From: Bradyrhizobium sp. dw_411
GTDB lineage: Bacteria > Pseudomonadota > Alphaproteobacteria > Rhizobiales > Xanthobacteraceae
Direction of reading: 5' to 3'
Assembly (NCBI RefSeq): GCF_018449695.1
Contig: NZ_JAAVUY010000008.1
Location: 124,001 to 188,000, forward strand
DNA: 64,000 bases
The position numbers and the translations under genes were made by a program. Under the pieces are notes generated by a model, which was given only the letters and a program-made list of their open reading frames with translations, was not told where the DNA came from and made no database searches. How positions within the stretch are numbered: the stretch's first letter is position 1; the number at the start of each line of letters is the position of its first letter. Shown in pieces: positions 1-8,290 of the stretch.

Positions 1-425
1 TCAGGCGTCGGCAAACAGTCCACACGGCATTCAAATGATTTCAGCGCGAAAATTTTTTTGCTGGCTGCGCCCGGACAACGGCTCATGTTGAAATCATGCA
101 GCCGGGATAGCCCTTCAAAGCGGAAGCAAACCGGGGATCTACGACCAGCGCATCGTCACACAGACGAGGAGGATCGGAGACGAGGAGGATCCAAACTGTC
201 AGGTTCCGGGGCGAGCGGGCTGCGATCGCAACTGCGTGCAACCGCGCCGGGATGTAAGTCGTCTCTTGTTATGACGTCACACCAATAGCTTGACTGTAAA
301 TTCGTGATTTGAGCCCTAATGAGTTCAATAGGTTACTTGCCAATTGTAAATCCCACGCTGGTGGCGGAGAACGGCTAATTCAGATCCGTTATCAGGGTAG
401 TCTTTCCTATTGTCATCCGGGATGA
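1..425. other. No recognised gene; left-edge intergenic stretch
   Basis: No protein family is recognised here on either strand. Plus frame 1 stays open from the window edge to a stop at about 286-288, but the product is basic and low in complexity, shows no recognisable family motif, and its only start candidates are weak. I treat it as non-coding, with the small chance that it is the tail of a gene lying to the left. The stretch downstream of the minus-strand operon that ends at 426 carries a weak inverted repeat (AACGG 370-374, CCGTT 386-390) without a T-run. Confidence 0.5.
163..191. repeat. Tandem 13-bp direct repeat
   Basis: GACGAGGAGGATC occurs at 163-175 and again at 179-191, separated by GGA, so the period is 16 bp. 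The repeat is exact. It lies in the non-coding left edge and its role is unknown; two copies alone do not suggest an array. Confidence 0.8.
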
Positions 426-1382
426 TCAGGCGATCTTTTCAAGTCGGAGCGGATTGTCGGCCAATCGTCGTTCCAGCCGTTGAATAAGTTTTTCCAGTTC
501 ATTCAGATCGTCGCGTGACAGTTTTGGGCCTGGAGAGCGGACAAAGTCGCTCTTGATGACGCCGCGGCGGTACAATATCCGCTTTCGCAATGCCAACCCG
601 ATCCCGGGCTGCGCTTCGTAGCGCAAAAGCGGCAGGTAGATATCGAAAACGTCTTCGCCGCCCGTCGGGTCACCCAAAGCAAATCGCCGTATCACCTCAA
701 CCAGCATTTCCGGATAACCAAAACCCGTCATCGCCCCGTCGGCGCCTCGCGCCAATTCCTGAGGCAGATAAAGCCCGCCATTGCCGACCAATATACTGAT
801 CCGCCTGTGTTTACCTTCCAGCGAGCCGCGCCGCAGGCTACTCAGCTTGTTGAAGCCCGGACAGTCTTCGTGCTTGAGCATCACCAATTGCGGACACGCA
901 TCGATGAGCTTGTTGATCGTATCGACCGAAATGTGAACCAGCGTTGCCAATGGAAAGTCCTGCAGGGCCATCGGGACGGAGCTTCCCAGTCCCTCGCAGA
1001 TGCCGGCAAAATATCTGAATGTCTGATCCTCCGTCCGCAGCGTCGAGATCGGCGCCACCATGACCCCGGCCGCTCCCGCCTCCATCGAATCCATGGCAAA
1101 CCGCAGCAATGAATCCGTGCCCGGGTTACTTACTCCGACGATGACGGGGACTTTGCCGCCAACGCGGCCAAGAAACCGCTTCGTCACTGCGCGGCTTTCT
1201 TCCTCGGATAATTTGGACGCCTCCCCCATCATGCCAAGGATGGTCATGCCGGTTACGCCGCAATCGAGATAAAAGTCGACCAAACGGTCGATGCTGTTCA
1301 GATCGACTGTCCCGTCGTCCTCAAACGGCGTCGCGGCGATGATATACACGCCCTTATCATCGGCACTTATCAACCTGGTCAT
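426..1382 (-). CDS. DapA/NAL-family TIM-barrel lyase-like protein (not a true DHDPS)
   Basis: This 318-residue protein has the size and fold signature of the dihydrodipicolinate synthase/N-acetylneuraminate lyase family, class I aldolases that bind a 2-oxo acid through a lysine Schiff base. The lysine is K170 (motif VMLKHED). The DHDPS tyrosine motif (YNVP) is replaced by LQDFP around 140-144, and the two threonines of GTTGES are replaced by methionines (LGMMGEAS, 49-56), so it should not make dihydrodipicolinate. It is the last gene of the minus-strand operon headed by the Rieske oxygenase, 61 bp after the hydantoinase-like gene. A cleavage or hydrolysis step late in that pathway is the natural inference. 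A second family member with a related PLAT motif lies at 50677-51636. Confidence 0.85.
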   Translation of the reverse strand: MTRLISADDKGVYIIAATPFEDDGTVDLNSIDRLVDFYLDCGVTGMTILGMMGEASKLSEEESRAVTKRFLGRVGGKVPVIVGVSNPGTDSLLRFAMDSMEAGAAGVMVAPISTLRTEDQTFRYFAGICEGLGSSVPMALQDFPLATLVHISVDTINKLIDACPQLVMLKHEDCPGFNKLSSLRRGSLEGKHRRISILVGNGGLYLPQELARGADGAMTGFGYPEMLVEVIRRFALGDPTGGEDVFDIYLPLLRYEAQPGIGLALRKRILYRRGVIKSDFVRSPGPKLSRDDLNELEKLIQRLERRLADNPLRLEKIA

Positions 1383-1443
1383 CGCGGCATCCTTAAATCT
1401 CGATACGCTTCATTCGCGGGAAGGGAGCCACCCCGTCGATACG

Positions 1444-2802
1444 TCACGAAGGGCCATGCTGACGGGGGACGAATTGTCCGAAATCCTTTCGTCCAATGAC
1501 CTCGGCGCCATTCCAGACGTGATTGCCCCGCACGAAAGTCGAGACCACTTTCGCCGTAAAGGTCTGGCCGTCAAACGGGCTCCAGTTGACGCCATCATGC
1601 GCTTTCGATGAATCGTAGACAAACCGGCCGGGTTGAAGCACCGCCAGATCGGCGTCGGAGCCGACCGCAATGGCGCCTTTTTTGGGCCAGAGACCGAAAA
1701 GCCTGGCTGGCTTTTCAGCCATGAACCGCGCCACGGCGGCGGCAGCGTCCATATCGTGCGCCTCGGCGCCCGTGAAGAAGGCGGGCATCAGCGATTCAAT
1801 ACCGGGAACGCCCGGGCCGGCATCGAAGATCGATCCGCCAAGCTTGTTTTGCAGCGACATGGTCGAGTGATCCGAAGAAATGCACTGCACGTTGTCGCTG
1901 CGAATCTTTTCCCACAGTGCCTCACGCGTACCCGACCTGATCGGCGGATTGACCTTGATCAGGGCGCCAAGCCTCTCACCGTCGTCGGTAGCATCGAATA
2001 TCAGGTAGTGAACGCAGATCTCGCCCGTGGCTTGATGGCCGCCCTTCCGGTAGCTCTCGAGCAGTTCAAACCCGCGCGGCGTCGAAATGTGAACGATATG
2101 GGCCTGGGCTCCCGCGCCGGCCGCCAGTTCAAGAAACAGTGCCGTGGCGGCAAGCTCAGCGGCCTCGGGCCTGCTTTCCGAATGAACCTGGAGACTTTCC
2201 TGACCGGTCGCACGCATGCGCTGGGTGTGGCTGCGCACGATTTCCTGGTCTTCGTTGTGAATGCCGAGCGGAAGCCCAAGCTCCGCACAGGCCTGAAGCA
2301 TTGCCAGTTGCTGATCCGCGGGAATTCGCGGGAACCGAACCGGATGACTCTCGCAGACTGATATTTTGAAAGCGCAGACCCCTGCCTTTGCCAAATTATA
2401 CATCTCGGCGGTGTCTTGCTGCGGCGCGCAGGTGCCGTACAAAGCGACGTCGCAATAGGAAAGATCTTTCACCGCCTGCACCTTGGCGTGAAACAGCTCC
2501 ATGGTGCTTAGTGGTATCGGATTGTCGAACGGCATTTCGATCATGGTGGTGATCCCGCCGCACACCGCCGCGCGGCTGGCTGGCTCCAGACCGGGCAGAC
2601 CCAGATAACTTCCGGCATGGGTCTGTGCGTCTATCCCACCGGGCACGATCCACGACTGCCCGAAATCATGAACCTGCGACGCCTGGGGCGGCTTACCGGT
2701 CCCGATCGCACGGATCGTCTCGCCGTCGATCGCAATCCAGCCACCGGAAATGGGGCCCTCGGGCGTAATCACCGTACCGCATACGACTTTTTCGTAACTC
2801 AT
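1444..2802 (-). CDS. Dihydropyrimidinase/hydantoinase-like cyclic amidohydrolase
   Basis: A 452-residue amidohydrolase-superfamily enzyme expected to open a cyclic amide or imide. The metal site is readable: D58-x-Q60-x-H62 (GGIDAQTH), a probable carbamylated lysine K146 (AFKIS), H182 (GIHNED), H238 (HIVHIS) and D311 (SSDHS), plus EICVHYL and KVNPPIRS as in dihydropyrimidinases and allantoinases. The first histidine of the usual DxHxH is glutamine, a change also known in some dihydroorotase-type members. The start overlaps the stop of the creatininase-like gene by 4 bp, so the two are translationally coupled. The operon position, after a Rieske oxygenase and its reductase, suggests ring opening of an oxidised N-heterocycle. 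The exact substrate cannot be assigned. Confidence 0.88.
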   Translation of the reverse strand: MSYEKVVCGTVITPEGPISGGWIAIDGETIRAIGTGKPPQASQVHDFGQSWIVPGGIDAQTHAGSYLGLPGLEPASRAAVCGGITTMIEMPFDNPIPLSTMELFHAKVQAVKDLSYCDVALYGTCAPQQDTAEMYNLAKAGVCAFKISVCESHPVRFPRIPADQQLAMLQACAELGLPLGIHNEDQEIVRSHTQRMRATGQESLQVHSESRPEAAELAATALFLELAAGAGAQAHIVHISTPRGFELLESYRKGGHQATGEICVHYLIFDATDDGERLGALIKVNPPIRSGTREALWEKIRSDNVQCISSDHSTMSLQNKLGGSIFDAGPGVPGIESLMPAFFTGAEAHDMDAAAAVARFMAEKPARLFGLWPKKGAIAVGSDADLAVLQPGRFVYDSSKAHDGVNWSPFDGQTFTAKVVSTFVRGNHVWNGAEVIGRKDFGQFVPRQHGPS

Positions 2803-3674
2803 CGACCGATCCCCTTCGCGGGTTGGGTAGTAGGGAGAGAAATGTGTTGCGCGCCCGCGCCCATCGCGGTTCCGAGCCGGATCGGCATGGCACCGAACTT
2901 GTCGAAAAAGTCCGCCAGCCGCTCGACGATCAAATGCAAGATTTGTTCGCCGGTTTCGATCGTCGCCGCTGCGGGGTCTCCGTGATAACCGGCATCGTCG
3001 CCCTGAAAGATAGGCGGCCAGGCGGCGCGGGCTTCGCTGACCGGGTCGGAGGATTCACCGGGGACGACCCACGGCTGCAAGGTCCGCAGTTTGAGCGGTG
3101 CCGAGCGCTTGAGGATGGCCTGGTTTGCGGCTGGATCGTCCTTGCCAACCGCGAGCATCAGGCATGTTTCGAATTCGCAGGCATGCCCAAAGCGCCGCAA
3201 TCCGCCCTTGAGCATATCGGGCCATTCGGTATCCGCGACCGCCCAATAGTCGACTCCGGTCGCCGGAATTCCATCGGTCACGAGTTCCGCGATCTTTGAG
3301 CGAAGCGGCGCGGAATTCCCGCCATGACCATTGACGAACACGATGCGCCGGAATCCGGTTTGGGCGAATGAAGACGCCATGTCTCCGAGCACGGCCAAGT
3401 AAGTCGAAAGCCTGAGGCTGACGGTGCCGGCGTGGCTTAAATGGTGCGGCGAAAAACCGTAGGGCAGACTGGGCGCGACCAGCACTCTTGTCTTGGCGTG
3501 GTTCGCGGCGAGCCTTGTCACCGCCGTGGACAATCGCGCGTCTGTATCGACCGGAAGATGCGAGCCGTGTTGCTCGATGGCGCCGATCGGAATGGCGACC
3601 ACAGCTCCCGCGTCGCGCGCCTCGGCGATCTCGTCGCGCGTCAGGTTCTGCCAGAGATTTTCGCGATGTGTCAT
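2799..3674 (-). CDS. Creatininase-family amidohydrolase
   Basis: A protein of 291 residues from the ATG at 3674, which has AAGGGA 7-12 bp upstream; the longer open frame to 3851 lies inside the reductase gene and is not used. The creatininase metal motif is present: E34-Q-H36-G-x-H39-L-P with D43/D45, then FVNGHGGN and HACEFETCLML. Members hydrolyse amide or lactam bonds (creatinine, mycofactocin precursor, formamidopyrimidines) with two metal ions. It sits between the oxygenase reductase (17 bp gap) and the hydantoinase-like gene (4 bp overlap). Two consecutive C-N hydrolases in one operon point to stepwise dismantling of a cyclic ureide or lactam, which is an inference. Confidence 0.88.
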   Translation of the reverse strand: MTHRENLWQNLTRDEIAEARDAGAVVAIPIGAIEQHGSHLPVDTDARLSTAVTRLAANHAKTRVLVAPSLPYGFSPHHLSHAGTVSLRLSTYLAVLGDMASSFAQTGFRRIVFVNGHGGNSAPLRSKIAELVTDGIPATGVDYWAVADTEWPDMLKGGLRRFGHACEFETCLMLAVGKDDPAANQAILKRSAPLKLRTLQPWVVPGESSDPVSEARAAWPPIFQGDDAGYHGDPAAATIETGEQILHLIVERLADFFDKFGAMPIRLGTAMGAGAQHISLPTTQPAKGIGR

Positions 3675-3691
3675 GTCGTCCCTTTTGAACG

Positions 3692-4669
3692 TTACAGATC
3701 GAGTACCAGCTTGCTGGTCTTGCTGCCCGAACAGCAGATCATCATCATCTTGTTGGCTTCGCGTTCGCGCCTGGAAAGCACCGAGTCGCGGTGATCCGGG
3801 ATGCCTTCCAGCACCGGCGTCTCGCAGGTCCCGCACACGCCTTCCATGCACGACCGGCTCACTTCAACGCCTTCGGAAAGCAGGACCTCCAGAATCGTCT
3901 TGTTGACCGGGATGAGAAAGGTTCGGCGGGATTTGGCGAGAGTTACTTCAAATCCACCCGGAGCCGGCGCTTGTTCCGAAGCGAAGCGTTCGACATGAAC
4001 CGTTGCCGGATCGAGTGAAGCCGTTGCCATCTCGAATGCCTTCAACAGGCCGGCAGGGCCACAGGCATAGAAATGTGCGCCGGGCGGCTGTTCGCGTACG
4101 ATGGTTTCAAGATTCAGGCCGGCAGCTTGCGGCTCCTGGTCGAAGGCGATGTGGACGCGGCCGGGATGCCGGGACTGGACCTCAAGAATTTCAGCGAGAA
4201 ACGCCGCCCGCTTCCTGGTTCGCGCCGTATAAAACAGCTTCCAGGAACGGTTGATCTGCTGCAGCCGCTGCAGCATCGACCAGATCGGCGTGATGCCGAT
4301 TCCGCCAGCGATCAGAATCGTTTCCGCGGCACTTTCGTCAAGTTCGAAATCATTGCTTGGCGCCGTAATCTGCAACTCCTGGCCGGGCCGCAGCGTATCG
4401 CACATGAATTTGGAACCGCCACGGCTTTGCGGATCTCTGGCTACGGCGACCACGTAACGGTGAGTCTCGTGCTGGGGATTGACCAGCGAATAGCTGCGCT
4501 CCAGCCCATCCTGCATGAGAATCTCTGTATGCGCACCCGCCGTGAACGAGGGAAGAGCCGTGTCTTCGGCAGGACGCAGTTCGAACGTGAAGATATCCTC
4601 GGCTTCGTAGCGAATGCCTTGAACACGGACGTTGATGAGTCGTCGGCTGGTCATCCAGTCACCGGCCAT
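3692..4669 (-). CDS. Phthalate-dioxygenase-reductase-type oxidoreductase (FMN, NADH, 2Fe-2S)
   Basis: A class IA oxygenase reductase of 325 residues. An FMN-binding beta barrel comes first (ERSYSLVNP, 57-65), then the NAD domain (AGGIGITPIWSML at 121-133, YACGPAGLL at 201-209), and a C-terminal plant-type ferredoxin domain with ligands C274, C279, C282 and C312. This order is that of vanillate demethylase and phthalate dioxygenase reductases. It lies 33 bp after the Rieske oxygenase and should pass electrons from NADH to it. The annotated start at 4669 has no good ribosome site; an in-frame ATG at 4654 is an alternative. Confidence 0.93.
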   Translation of the reverse strand: MAGDWMTSRRLINVRVQGIRYEAEDIFTFELRPAEDTALPSFTAGAHTEILMQDGLERSYSLVNPQHETHRYVVAVARDPQSRGGSKFMCDTLRPGQELQITAPSNDFELDESAAETILIAGGIGITPIWSMLQRLQQINRSWKLFYTARTRKRAAFLAEILEVQSRHPGRVHIAFDQEPQAAGLNLETIVREQPPGAHFYACGPAGLLKAFEMATASLDPATVHVERFASEQAPAPGGFEVTLAKSRRTFLIPVNKTILEVLLSEGVEVSRSCMEGVCGTCETPVLEGIPDHRDSVLSRREREANKMMMICCSGSKTSKLVLDL

Positions 4670-4702
4670 GGAAATGGTAAAAGGCTCCCGTACGGGTTTG
4701 CC

Positions 4703-6028
4703 TTATTCGGCAGCCTTCATCGAATGCAGAGGTCCGACCGCTCTCGTCATGGCTTCTTCATACGCATCCAGCCAATCCGTGCCCTTCTGGACCACGATAT
4801 CGCCGCCGCGGGCGTCGCGGCACAGATGCGGCTCGTCAACGATGCGCGGAAGCTTGCCGTTGTCGCGATAGTCGATCGCCGCCTTGAGCAGGGCCCGGCG
4901 CGTCAGCATCACCATCCGGTCACTGGCGGCGAGATGCTCCATGGTACGGTCGACAATGGTGCCCATGCTTTCCTGGATCGCCTGATCCTGCAGGGGAATT
5001 CCAATAATTCCGCTGTAGCTTTCACCCGAACGCTGCATGTCGCGATCCATCATGTAATCGTTGACCGCATTCGCCTTGGGACGCCAGCGGCCCATCCAGT
5101 CATTGGTGCGCGGAAGATATTCTACCGGACGGGCGAGGCCCGGCACCAACGAGCCGTCATCGTAGCGCATCGCCGTATCCTTGCCGGTTCCGCGGAACAC
5201 GTCGATGTTGAAGATCATCGTGTGTTCGTCGTCGATCGGGACCCACGCGTTCGCGGACACATTGTTGGTCACGACGTCGCTTGGATAGGTCACCCAGAAA
5301 GGAAAGATAAACGACGCAAACCGATGATGCTCGTTGCCTTCGTCGGCATCGCGCTGCGCCGAATACATCGTCCCGTATTCGGTCTCCGTGACGTTGATCT
5401 CCGGAGACTTGTTGATGATCGTGTAGCTGAGTGGGTCGTTGCGATCGAGGCGGTCGACATCGATATTGCCGCCATGCAGGAACCCGGAATGCGAGGTGTC
5501 GATGTCGCCCTCCAGCGCCTGCAGCCAGTTACAATCACGTTGCGTCAACGCGATGCCGACATCCTTGGTGTCGACCATGGTGGGCTCGAGATCAGGCAAT
5601 GGCGGCGGAACCTCGCGTGCGCCCATGTACACAAAAACCAGCCCGCCGCGTTCGGTGACCTTGTAGGCCTTCGCCTTGGTGCCTGCCGGGTAACGTTTCT
5701 TGTCCGGAACGTTCGGCTGATCGAGACAGTTGCCGTTAACGTCGAATTTCCATCCGTGATAGATGCACCGCAAGCCACCCTGCTCGTTGCGCCCAAAGAA
5801 CAATGAAACGCAACGGTGCGGACACTGATGATCGAGGATACCTGCCCTTCCCGACGAATCCCGGAACGCGACCAGCTTTTCGCCCAACAACATCAGACGC
5901 ATCGGATCGCCGTCCGACACGAGTTCGGACGAGAGGCATGCAGGGATCCAGAATTGGCGAAACAGATTACCCATCGGCGTGCCACGGCCCACGCGGGTAA
6001 GCAGTTCATTCTCCTCTGCAGAAATCAT
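4703..6028 (-). CDS. Rieske non-haem iron oxygenase, alpha subunit
   Basis: A protein of 441 residues from ATG 6028, which is preceded by GAGGA at a 6-bp spacing. The Rieske cluster ligands are C69-x-H71 and C88-x2-H91 (CPHRC, CIYHGWKFD). The mononuclear iron site is NWLQALEGDIDTSHSGFLH (167-185), giving H180 and H185. The layout and length match the phthalate 4,5-dioxygenase/O-demethylase branch, which works with a phthalate-dioxygenase-type reductase like the next gene. It heads the five-gene operon running down to 426 and probably performs the first oxidation (hydroxylation or O/N-demethylation) of the substrate. An imperfect TGGTA/TACCA repeat lies about 100 bp upstream. Confidence 0.93.
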   Translation of the reverse strand: MISAEENELLTRVGRGTPMGNLFRQFWIPACLSSELVSDGDPMRLMLLGEKLVAFRDSSGRAGILDHQCPHRCVSLFFGRNEQGGLRCIYHGWKFDVNGNCLDQPNVPDKKRYPAGTKAKAYKVTERGGLVFVYMGAREVPPPLPDLEPTMVDTKDVGIALTQRDCNWLQALEGDIDTSHSGFLHGGNIDVDRLDRNDPLSYTIINKSPEINVTETEYGTMYSAQRDADEGNEHHRFASFIFPFWVTYPSDVVTNNVSANAWVPIDDEHTMIFNIDVFRGTGKDTAMRYDDGSLVPGLARPVEYLPRTNDWMGRWRPKANAVNDYMMDRDMQRSGESYSGIIGIPLQDQAIQESMGTIVDRTMEHLAASDRMVMLTRRALLKAAIDYRDNGKLPRIVDEPHLCRDARGGDIVVQKGTDWLDAYEEAMTRAVGPLHSMKAAE

Positions 6029-6126
6029 GTTCTTCCTCATCTGGTTCGAAGCTCGCGCGGCTTACGATCGCCGGGGCTTCCGCGAGATAGCGGCGCATGG
6101 GACCCGGTTCGCGGATCCCCGCTGTG

Positions 6127-6147
6127 TGGTACACACGTGGCATACCA
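6127..6147. promoter_or_regulatory. Imperfect inverted repeat, possible GntR site
   Basis: TGGTA at 6127-6131 and TACCA at 6143-6147 form the arms, with an 11-bp centre containing CACGTG. It lies about 100 bp upstream of the Rieske oxygenase start. It shares the TGGTA/TACC character of the better sites at 7357 and 11150 but differs in spacing, so assignment to the same regulator is tentative. Confidence 0.3.
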
Positions 6148-6268
6148 TCAGAATCCTGACGCCAAATCAACCTGACTTTGCATCGAGATATCTGCCCATC
6201 GGTGTCGGCTCCGAGTCGACGCCGTCGGTAGACAACAGGTCGATCCGATAGTGTGGTGCCCCTCTTGT

Positions 6269-6295
6269 GAGGCGCAGCTTTTTTTGCTGCGCCTC
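6269..6295 (-). terminator. Perfect 10-bp-stem hairpin after binding-protein gene
   Basis: GAGGCGCAGC (6269-6278) and GCTGCGCCTC (6286-6295) pair perfectly around a seven-base loop that is all T on the plus strand. It lies about 50 bp beyond the stop of the minus-strand binding-protein gene. There is no T-run after the stem, so it may protect the 3' end of the mRNA or terminate weakly rather than act as a classic intrinsic terminator. Confidence 0.6.
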
Positions 6296-6343
6296 CTGAC
6301 GATCACCGCAACTTCGCTGGGCAAACAACGCGTATGCGAGATT

Positions 6344-7339
6344 CTAGGGAGCCAGATATTCGTTGGTGTAAACCGAGGCCAGATCGACCTGCCCCTTCAT
6401 ATCGAAATACTTTTGAAGGAGGCTTTGGGTCTGCTCCCAATCTTCTTTGGAAGTCCATCCAAATGGCTTGCCCTCGGATTTCGCCGAATGAAGGAACGGC
6501 GGAAAACGCTTGAGCTGGACAAGCTGCAGTTTCTTGTCGATCAGCGGCCGTTCCTTGGCCATCGCCGCGATCGCGGCATCCGGATCGGCAGTGCCTTCCT
6601 TGTAGCCCTTCGCCGTCGCGGCCAGGAAGCCCTTGAGAACTTCCCCGTTGGCAGCCGCATAGGTCTTTGTGGTCACGAAGCCCACGCCAAGCAGGTTGAT
6701 TCCGAAATCCGACATCAGGATCGGCTGAGCGATCGGCTTTTCGGCATCCACAGCCAGCGCATCGGTAAACGACCAGCCGGTCATGCTCTTCGCACTGCCA
6801 CCGAGCAGCGCCGCCGGCGCCTGTCCGGAAGCCGTGTTCACGATCGTGACCTTGGCGGCGTCAACCTTGGCGGATTGCAGGAAGGCAGGCAGAAGCTTCG
6901 AGGCTGCGTCCGCGGCTGACGTCGCGATTGTCGTCCCTTCCAACTGCTTCGGGTCTGTAATAGGGGCGCTCTGAAGCGAAACGATCGCGTCGGGCAGCCG
7001 TTGCAGCAGGCCGCCTACGGCAACAAGACTAATGCCAGTCGACACGGATTGGATCATCCTGGCGTAATTGGCGAGCACGATGTCCGCATTGCCGCTGGCG
7101 ACGGCCTGCAGCGCGGCGGTGGTCCCCTGGCCGTCGATGATCTTTAGATCAATCCCCGCATCGCGGTAATAGCCCTTTTGTTGCGCAAGAAATATTGGCC
7201 CGTGATAGCCGGTTGGCAGCCAATCGAGTTGAAGGGTGACCTTTTTCAGATCCGCGGCCTGGCTGGCGCCTGCAAAGGAAAGCGCGAGCAAGACCCCCGC
7301 AGCGCCAGCGGCAAGCTGAAACAGTTTTGATTTCGACAT
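6344..7339 (-). CDS. ABC importer periplasmic binding protein, NMT1/THI5 (NitT/TauT) family
   Basis: A protein of 331 residues from the ATG at 7339 (GGGG 7 bp upstream); a further ATG at 7351 is less likely because it abuts the operator. A signal peptide of about 28 residues ends in GASQA. The mature start (VTLQLDWLPTGYHGPIFLAQ, then GYYRDAGIDLKI) is typical of NMT1/THI5-like proteins that bind sulfonates, nitrate, pyrimidine precursors and other small ligands. Its permease and ATPase are at 8291-9903, separated by a divergent GntR gene. The inverted repeat at 7357-7373 sits directly upstream, so it is probably the main controlled gene of that regulator. Confidence 0.88.
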   Translation of the reverse strand: MSKSKLFQLAAGAAGVLLALSFAGASQAADLKKVTLQLDWLPTGYHGPIFLAQQKGYYRDAGIDLKIIDGQGTTAALQAVASGNADIVLANYARMIQSVSTGISLVAVGGLLQRLPDAIVSLQSAPITDPKQLEGTTIATSAADAASKLLPAFLQSAKVDAAKVTIVNTASGQAPAALLGGSAKSMTGWSFTDALAVDAEKPIAQPILMSDFGINLLGVGFVTTKTYAAANGEVLKGFLAATAKGYKEGTADPDAAIAAMAKERPLIDKKLQLVQLKRFPPFLHSAKSEGKPFGWTSKEDWEQTQSLLQKYFDMKGQVDLASVYTNEYLAP

Positions 7340-7356
7340 TTTTGGCCCCATTGATT

Positions 7357-7373
7357 GTATACCAGTGGTATGA
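7357..7373. promoter_or_regulatory. Putative GntR operator upstream of binding-protein gene
   Basis: A perfect 13-bp inverted repeat, ATACCAGTGGTAT, centred on 7365, falls within the 17-bp pattern GTATACC-N3-GGTAT. It lies 18 bp before the chosen start at 7339 and about 125 bp before the divergent GntR gene. A closely related 17-bp site lies before the IPNS-like gene at 11150-11166. FCD-type GntR proteins bind short palindromes of this size; which regulator binds is inferred from position. Confidence 0.55.
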
Positions 7374-7453
7374 AAGGGGTCTTTTATGAGTTTAGCAAGC
7401 CCCGCCTAGGCCGATAATTGTTGCAGTGATCGACGAAATCTTAGGCGATCGCG

Positions 7454-7476
7454 AATGGTCCCTGTGGAATACCATT
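7454..7476. promoter_or_regulatory. Inverted repeat before the GntR gene
   Basis: AATGGT (7454-7459) and ACCATT (7471-7476) form exact 6-bp arms with an 11-bp spacer, just upstream of the GntR coding region. It may be an autoregulatory site. The right arm contains the same ATACC core as the site at 7357. Confidence 0.35.
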
Positions 7477-7496
7477 GACATTCGTTTCGGCTTTTG

Positions 7497-8234
7497 ATGA
7501 TAGGCCGGTATACGTCATTAAAGTGGTGTCATGCGTGCGATGCCATAATCCCGCGCACCTACCGTGAGTTACCCGCCTTGTCGGATGAACTTTTACTGGA
7601 AGATCGACCCAGCCTGACCGACGCCGCGTATGAGCAGTTGATCGACATTCTCATTCGGGGCGAGTTGCGGCCCGGGGATGTGATCACCGAGCGTAAGATG
7701 GGCGAACGGCTGAACGCTTCGCGAACTCCGATTCGCGAGGCGTTGGGCCGCCTTGAAGCCGAAGGTCTGGTCTTCAAGCAAGCTAATCGGGGGGTGACCG
7801 TCAGCCCATTCTCCGCGGAGGCCTTTATTGAAATCCTCAATATACGTCAGTTGCTGGAGGGAGAAGCCGCCCGGCTCGCCGCAGGCAATATTCCAGCATC
7901 CAGGATCGCCGAGATCCGCGAAGCCCTGGCGGTGCTGGACGCCAAGAAGAAGCCGTCCCTGAGTGACATCTGGGAAGTCGACGACATGCTGCACGGCGCG
8001 ATCGCGGATGCCGCGAACAATCATCTGATGGCATCGATGATCCGCGATCTGCGTCGCCGCACCCATGTCTTCAATGCCTATCGCAATCAGGCCAAGCCCC
8101 ATTTTGCCGCCCATGAAAATGCGGCCCTGCTCGACGCGATCGAAAGCAATGACCGCGAAGGAGCCCGCGACGCGATGGTCCGGCACATCGCGCGCGTGAA
8201 AACGTCCATCATCGAAAAGCTCACCGGCATCTGA
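7497..8234 (+). CDS. GntR-family transcriptional regulator (FadR/FCD subfamily)
   Basis: A protein of about 245 residues with an N-terminal winged helix-turn-helix (AYEQLIDILIRGELRPGDVI, then LNASRTPIREALGRLEAEGLV) and an all-helical FCD ligand-binding domain (IRQLLEGEAARLAA to the C terminus). FCD members usually bind a small organic acid and repress nearby catabolic genes. It is transcribed away from the binding-protein gene and convergent with the permease gene. The start is uncertain: ATG 7497 lacks a ribosome site, and TTG 7578 would remove 27 residues that do not look like the family. The GTATACC-type sites at 7357 and 11150 are its most likely targets. Confidence 0.88.
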   Translation: MIGRYTSLKWCHACDAIIPRTYRELPALSDELLLEDRPSLTDAAYEQLIDILIRGELRPGDVITERKMGERLNASRTPIREALGRLEAEGLVFKQANRGVTVSPFSAEAFIEILNIRQLLEGEAARLAAGNIPASRIAEIREALAVLDAKKKPSLSDIWEVDDMLHGAIADAANNHLMASMIRDLRRRTHVFNAYRNQAKPHFAAHENAALLDAIESNDREGARDAMVRHIARVKTSIIEKLTGI

Positions 8235-8290
8235 CGACGGAGTTGGCCTCAGGCCATGTGGCTTCTGATTCAATCAGAACCGATAAGACT

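Larger units (their letters stand above)
6029..6343. other. Intergenic stretch between Rieske operon and binding-protein gene
   Basis: No gene is supported in these 315 bp. It should hold the promoter of the Rieske operon (minus strand) and the 3' end of the binding-protein transcript. Two structures are visible: an imperfect inverted repeat at 6127-6147 and a perfect 10-bp-stem hairpin at 6269-6295. Confidence 0.7.

Noticed and set aside
58..288. 76-residue open frame at the left edge
   Set aside because: It starts at a weak TTG, is basic and low in complexity, and matches no family motif. It may be chance, or the tail of a gene outside the window.
426..1382. Lysine-biosynthesis dapA
   Set aside because: The catalytic tyrosine and threonine positions of dihydrodipicolinate synthase are replaced, and the gene ends a catabolic operon. 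The same holds for 50677-51636.
4073..5806. 577-residue open frame on the plus strand
   Set aside because: It runs antisense to the reductase and Rieske oxygenase genes, both of which have complete motifs. The predicted protein has no family motif and its length follows from high-GC third positions.
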